Made by a program: the position numbers and the translations under genes. From Oceanicella sp. SM1341 (GTDB taxonomy: Bacteria > Pseudomonadota > Alphaproteobacteria > Rhodobacterales > Rhodobacteraceae): a DNA stretch of 64,000 nt. The notes under the pieces are model-generated. The model was given only the letters and a program-made list of their open reading frames with translations, was not told where the DNA came from and did no database searches. Position 1 is the first letter of the stretch. Every line of letters starts with the position of its first letter. The stretch is from assembly GCF_003448965.1 (NCBI RefSeq), contig NZ_QRGC01000007.1, positions 124,001 to 188,000 on the forward strand, read 5' to 3'. Positions 60,733 to 64,000 of the stretch are shown here, piece after piece.

Positions 60733-61579
60733 CCGGGAACCGGGCGGGAGCGGGCCCCCGCAAGGCAGGCTCGGCTGCCGGGCGGCAAAGCTGTCCGGCC
60801 AACGAAAGGCGCGGCGATCCGCTCCCCCCGGATCCCGCGCTCTTTCCGCGCGCTCCCCCGGCGCGTGGATCCTCCGGCGAACGACGCCCGGCCCGAAGCG
60901 CCGTTCGGCTTGGCCGGGGTCGGTCCGGTCTGCTTTGCTCGCCCGTCCGGGCGCGGCGGCGGTGCGGCTGCCTCCGGGGCCTCCGGCCCGGCCGCTTCCC
61001 GCGCGCGCTTCACGGTGCGGGCGGTCGCGGCCGGGCGTCTGTCCAAAGCGCTTGTCTCGTGATAGACGGTGCCGTCGCCCGTCACTCGTACACGTGCCCT
61101 GTACCCGAGATCCTTGCGTTTGCGTGTGGTGATCGCGCCCGTGACGGTGGCCCCGTCCGCTCCGCAGGACCAGACAGGACGCCAGGATCGACGGGTTGGT
61201 CCGCAATGAACCGAAAAGTGTCGAACAGCAGGTGCCCGCAAGTGGATGAGAAAAGCATGAAGCACGGCAGATCGACGGCCGCCTGCCTGTCCATCGCCCC
61301 GATGATGGATGGGATTGATTTGTGTTTTAGATCAATCACTTGATGACTTATGTGTGCAGTATTTGCACACGAGTTTTCGTGCTTTGTTTCCTTCTCATTC
61401 GTGCGCTACGTTGCGATTCAGCGATCGTAACCCCGATCTTCATGTAATCTGCGCAAGCTCCTTCCGAATGAGGTGTCCGTCCCGCCATTAGGCTGGACCG
61501 ATCGTCATTGCCGATATGGCTTGCGATCCGTGATCCCCAAGTGAGGCTGGTCTGGAAATCGCCGACCTAGCTCGCCCGG
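60733..61579. other. 847-nt non-coding junction, changing from GC-rich to more AT-rich
   Basis: Holds the integrase remnant (60990-61154, separate entry). From about 61310 to 61560 the DNA is clearly more AT-rich than the rest of the window, with no intact reading frame, and gives way to the HipBA operon. No tRNA gene or obvious att repeat was found. Confidence 0.5.
60990..61154 (-). pseudogene. Remnant of a tyrosine recombinase (phage/island integrase) N-terminus
   Basis: Read on the minus strand, about 55 residues match the arm-binding N-terminal domain of integrases common in Rhodobacterales islands: 'ATVTGAITTRKRKDLGYRARVRV' (in parts), 'GDGTVYHETSALDRRPAATAR', 'VKRAREAAG'. Two residues appear deleted after RKRKD, the start codon is lost, and the frame soon turns into Pro/Gly/Arg-rich sequence without the catalytic core (no R..HxxR..Y). 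It marks a degraded mobile element next to HipBA. Confidence 0.6.
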
Positions 61580-62821
61580 TCACCCGACCAGAACGGCCGT
61601 CATTGTCCGGACATTGGCGTCGATGCGCTCCAGCACTGCGTTGGGCACGACGGCGCGTTCGGGCAGATCCCACCAATGCGCATCGACCGCCTGAACGGTT
61701 TCGACAACCGCCTTCAAAACGGCGGGTTCGGGGAGCTTGGCGCGGTTGGCGAAAGCCTTCCAGCGCGCTGAGGTCAGTGCCTTGAAGGCGCGCTCGCCGC
61801 CGAGCGACAGGGCCAGGTTGTCCGCAGGAAGATAAGGGATGGTCGAGAGCAGGTCGTAGACGGGCGCGAGGGCAGGGGCGTTGCCGTCCCCGGGGTAGAT
61901 CAGCGACCAGTTTTTCAGGTGCATGTCGCCGTTGCCCATGATCACCGAAAGCGCGAGACGCCGGACGAACTCCAGCGCCGCCAGCGGAGAAATGGCGATG
62001 CTGAGCGCTGATGCGATATCGTGATAGGCTGCACCTTCGTACTTGCGCGCGGGAGGAATGCCGAACACCTGGGCGAAATCCTCGATATGGATGCGCTGGC
62101 CGCCATGCTCGCGATCGAAGCGGCGCAGCAACAGGACCTGCCCCTCGGTTATGGTCTCGAATTCCGCTGGGATGCCGTCGAACTGGTCGCGGGTAACCAG
62201 CTCGCGCTCGGGCACCTCCATGCCGATCGCTTCGGCCAGTGCGAGGTTGGCAAATTCGTTCTCCGACACCGCCGGAAAAGCCGTGGAGGGGAACTTGGCG
62301 ATATATTGTCCGTCGCCGTCGCCAAGCGGTACGGTCAGCCCGCCGCCCTTACCGGTGTTCTTCATCACCGAGAGTTTCATCTGGACGCCGGCCAGAGAGA
62401 AGCGGGCTTTCGGCGCCGTCTGCGTGGGCTTCGCCGGGGCCAGGGCAGGGCCGTCGCCCGGCAGGGCGCGCACAGCGCCGGGCAGATCGGCCCCGAGCGC
62501 TGCGAGCAGGTCGAAGTCATTCCCGGGACGGACGCGCCCGGCGTGATGCTTTTCCATCGCGTCGCGCAGCTTGTCCTCGGGAAGCAGGTTGGCAAAGAAA
62601 GCCGGCAGGGCACCTGCGATCGGCCGCGGATCCTTGCGCAGCCCGCCATTCGCCGCCCGGAAGGACAGACTGAGGATGGGGTATCCGCCTGTCGCGCGAT
62701 AGGCAGGATCGAAGCTGAAAGCGTTGAAGTCGCCCGGGGTTCGGACGATGGTGCCGATCTTGTGCTGGTTCAGGAAAATGTCGAGCGCCTGAACATTGGC
62801 GGCGGTGCGCTCAGCGCTCAT
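61580..62821 (-). CDS. hipA: HipA-family serine/threonine kinase toxin
   Basis: A 413-residue HipA-like kinase; E. coli HipA phosphorylates glutamyl-tRNA synthetase and causes persistence. The N-terminal couple domain is 'VQALDIFLNQHKIGTI', 'LPAFFANLLPEDKLRDAM'; then 'RFSLAGVQMKLSVMK' (ATP-lid), 'GGQYIAKFP'-like 'DGQYIAKFPS', catalytic 'NGDMHLKNWSLIY' near 295-305 and the metal-binding 'APVYDLLST' near 320. All kinase motifs are intact. The ATG overlaps hipB by 11 nt; an upstream in-frame start would lie deeper inside hipB. Confidence 0.93.
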   Translation of the reverse strand: MSAERTAANVQALDIFLNQHKIGTIVRTPGDFNAFSFDPAYRATGGYPILSLSFRAANGGLRKDPRPIAGALPAFFANLLPEDKLRDAMEKHHAGRVRPGNDFDLLAALGADLPGAVRALPGDGPALAPAKPTQTAPKARFSLAGVQMKLSVMKNTGKGGGLTVPLGDGDGQYIAKFPSTAFPAVSENEFANLALAEAIGMEVPERELVTRDQFDGIPAEFETITEGQVLLLRRFDREHGGQRIHIEDFAQVFGIPPARKYEGAAYHDIASALSIAISPLAALEFVRRLALSVIMGNGDMHLKNWSLIYPGDGNAPALAPVYDLLSTIPYLPADNLALSLGGERAFKALTSARWKAFANRAKLPEPAVLKAVVETVQAVDAHWWDLPERAVVPNAVLERIDANVRTMTAVLVG

Positions 62822-63116
62822 CGTCAGGCTCCGGCTGGGGGATGAAGGCCGGGGCATCCTCCCCAGCCTCGGGGTTAAGCAAGGTGTTGACCGCCGGCAC
62901 CAGGAATTGCGGGATCAACATCATCTCGAGCCCGAGCGCGCGCGCAACATTCATCAGCGTGGTGGCGCGCGCGGCGGCGGCGCCTGTCTCAATGTCGCGG
63001 TAGCGCGGGCGGGAAATGCCAGCCAACTCGGCGACCTGTTCCTGGGTCAACTCGGCGGCCAGCCGCGCCCGTCGAAGCTGCGCGCCGATCGTGTGAAGAG
63101 AGGTTGTTTCAGGCAC
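62811..63116 (-). CDS. hipB: HipB-family antitoxin, XRE-type HTH
   Basis: A 101-residue DNA-binding antitoxin. The HTH is residues 8-62 ('LRRARLAAELTQEQVAELAGISRPRYRDIETG' in parts), then a C-terminal tail ending in acidic 'PQPEPDDER', likely the HipA-contacting part. The start is GTG (complement of 63114-63116), with AAGG upstream. The palindrome AAGG-ATA-CCTT (63118-63128) overlaps the translation start and may be its operator. It autoregulates with HipA in the known systems. Confidence 0.92.
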   Translation of the reverse strand: MPETTSLHTIGAQLRRARLAAELTQEQVAELAGISRPRYRDIETGAAAARATTLMNVARALGLEMMLIPQFLVPAVNTLLNPEAGEDAPAFIPQPEPDDER

Positions 63117-63158
63117 GAAGGATACCTTTGCGATTCATACAGTCCTCATTGATCTGAA

Positions 63159-63187
63159 AACATATCATTCCTCTACCATATTGGCAA
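63159..63187 (-). promoter_or_regulatory. Sigma-70-type promoter of hipBA
   Basis: On the minus strand, TTGCCA (complement of 63182-63187), 17 bp, TATGTT (complement of 63159-63164), about 43 nt before the hipB GTG, in AT-rich DNA. Confidence 0.55.
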
Positions 63188-63370
63188 GACTGTGATCTGT
63201 ATTCGTATCTTTGCGTTGCGTGAAGGGCTGTATAGGTCTCATTGGCGCGATGAGCTAAGGACAACGGCATCAAGCCCATGTGTACCAAGTTTCTTGTTGC
63301 GCGCCTCTTCTGGCGAGCGGATTGTCTGCCTGCCAAAGTAAGCATTCGACGGGCAGACTGTTGCTCTCGC

Positions 63371-64000
63371 CTAGGGGGAGACCCTCACTTGAAAGCTCAC
63401 CGCACCTTGTGCCCCGGCCGGATACAAGCCGGAGCAATTCCAACGAAGGTCACCCGAATAGCCGGGGCTATTTACGGTCGGTGATACGATAGAGCAGGTG
63501 ACCCCACTTGAAATCGTCACGGGGCTCGGCACCGGACCGGCCAGGACCGTGTAGGGCGGTGTCCTGTCGAATATCTGGATATCGGATGCCGGCAGCGTCC
63601 CAGTATTCTCGAGGTAGATCCTGTACTCGAGCACATCTCCAGCGCCCGCGCCGTTGCTGACACCCTCGGGGGTACCTTGCGTCACGTTGCGGATTGTCTT
63701 GGACAGGGACAATGTCCCTTGCGAAGCTTCGACAGTGACACGATCACGGTTGCGATCTTCTTCAGTAATGCCGACGCCGTCATAGGTTGTCACCGCCAGC
63801 AGGTCGAATGCGTAATAGGAGCCTTGAGAGAGAGCAGCGGATGCCGATACCCTTGCGATGATGCAGATTACCGTATCCGCGTTGACCGAAAGTGCATCTG
63901 TGATCGGTTGGTCCGCTGTGCCGTCGCAGGAGAGATCGAGGTAGATCGCGGCCGAAAATCCTGCGCCGACATTGCTGTCCTGGGTGTCGATGGCAAAGGT
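63371..64000 (-). CDS. C-terminal part of a surface/secreted DUF11-repeat protein (5' end outside window)
   Basis: The frame is open to the window edge; 209 residues are visible. The segment 'NGAGAGDVLEYRIYLENTGTLPASDIQIFDRTPPYTVL' (in parts) is a conserved-repeat (DUF11) Ig-like domain found in large cell-surface or secreted proteins. Upstream is a beta-rich stretch with 'DALSVNADTVICIIARVSAS' (in parts) and 'DRVTVEASQGTLSLSKTIRNV'. Thr/Ser-rich and Lys-poor composition suggests an extracellular location. The DNA is less GC-rich than the main window. Between its stop and hipB (63117-63370) no gene is seen. Confidence 0.8.
   Translation of the reverse strand, partial: TFAIDTQDSNVGAGFSAAIYLDLSCDGTADQPITDALSVNADTVICIIARVSASAALSQGSYYAFDLLAVTTYDGVGITEEDRNRDRVTVEASQGTLSLSKTIRNVTQGTPEGVSNGAGAGDVLEYRIYLENTGTLPASDIQIFDRTPPYTVLAGPVPSPVTISSGVTCSIVSPTVNSPGYSGDLRWNCSGLYPAGAQGAVSFQVRVSP

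Noticed and set aside
63278-63492. Short + frames (about 70 residues) near the window end
   Set aside because: They are antisense to or abut the DUF11 gene and lack ribosome sites.

Overview
The window comes from a very GC-rich alphaproteobacterial chromosome or megaplasmid, most likely of Rhodobacterales type. This rests on GC bias at third codon positions, Tat-exported solute-binding proteins, dense ABC catabolic operons, three promoters matching the alphaproteobacterial EcfG general-stress sigma factor, and a Rhodobacterales-style integrase remnant. Composition was judged by eye. I found no rRNA, tRNA or CRISPR array. About 55 genes are supported; most other long reading frames are antisense or out-of-frame shadows produced by the GC content.

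1-7.7 kb (+): the C-terminal end of a probable glycoside hydrolase, then a four-gene Opp/Dpp-type importer (Tat-exported binding protein, two permeases, one fused double ATPase). 7.9-16.9 kb (-): a tightly coupled eight-gene operon reading amidase, branched-chain/amide-type binding protein, LivG, LivF, LivH, LivM, GMC oxidoreductase and HDAC-like deacetylase. A divergent LysR gene faces it across a 17-bp palindrome. 18-30.8 kb: periplasmic glucan protein OpgD; a diaminopropionate ammonia-lyase/M20 hydrolase pair with a divergent Lrp regulator; an LLM flavin oxidoreductase with a divergent MarR-like regulator; an FkbM methyltransferase; an SDR; an aldo/keto reductase; a DUF1796 protein; and an orphan RutB. 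31.3-35.1 kb: a three-subunit periplasmic gluconate-type dehydrogenase (Tat small subunit, GMC flavoprotein with a Cys cluster, triheme cytochrome c).

35-43 kb: an alpha/beta hydrolase with a divergent MarR, an SDR with a divergent LysR, then a general-stress block (DUF892 ferritin-like protein, SRPBCC membrane protein plus zinc alcohol dehydrogenase, SDR). Three transcription units in this block begin behind near-identical GGAAC-N17-GTT promoters. 43-60.7 kb: what looks like a reactive-electrophile and aldehyde detoxification region. Two NemR-like TetR paralogues each keep the sensor-position cysteine and sit next to repeated AGAC/GTCT operators. Around them are a DJ-1/Hsp31-like protein, DUF1330, an HbpS-like protein, an MFS exporter, an MBL lipoprotein, an AraC regulator, an aldo/keto reductase, an NAD(P)-binding protein, two further TetR regulators with clear palindromic operators, an SRPBCC protein, an epoxide-hydrolase-like protein, an amidase-signature protein, an aldehyde dehydrogenase with a hairpin-rich leader, a NemA-type old yellow enzyme and an SDR.

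60.7-64 kb: a mobile-element scar. It holds a decayed tyrosine-integrase N-terminus, a more AT-rich non-coding stretch, a HipBA toxin-antitoxin pair, and the C-terminus of a secreted DUF11-repeat protein running off the window end.
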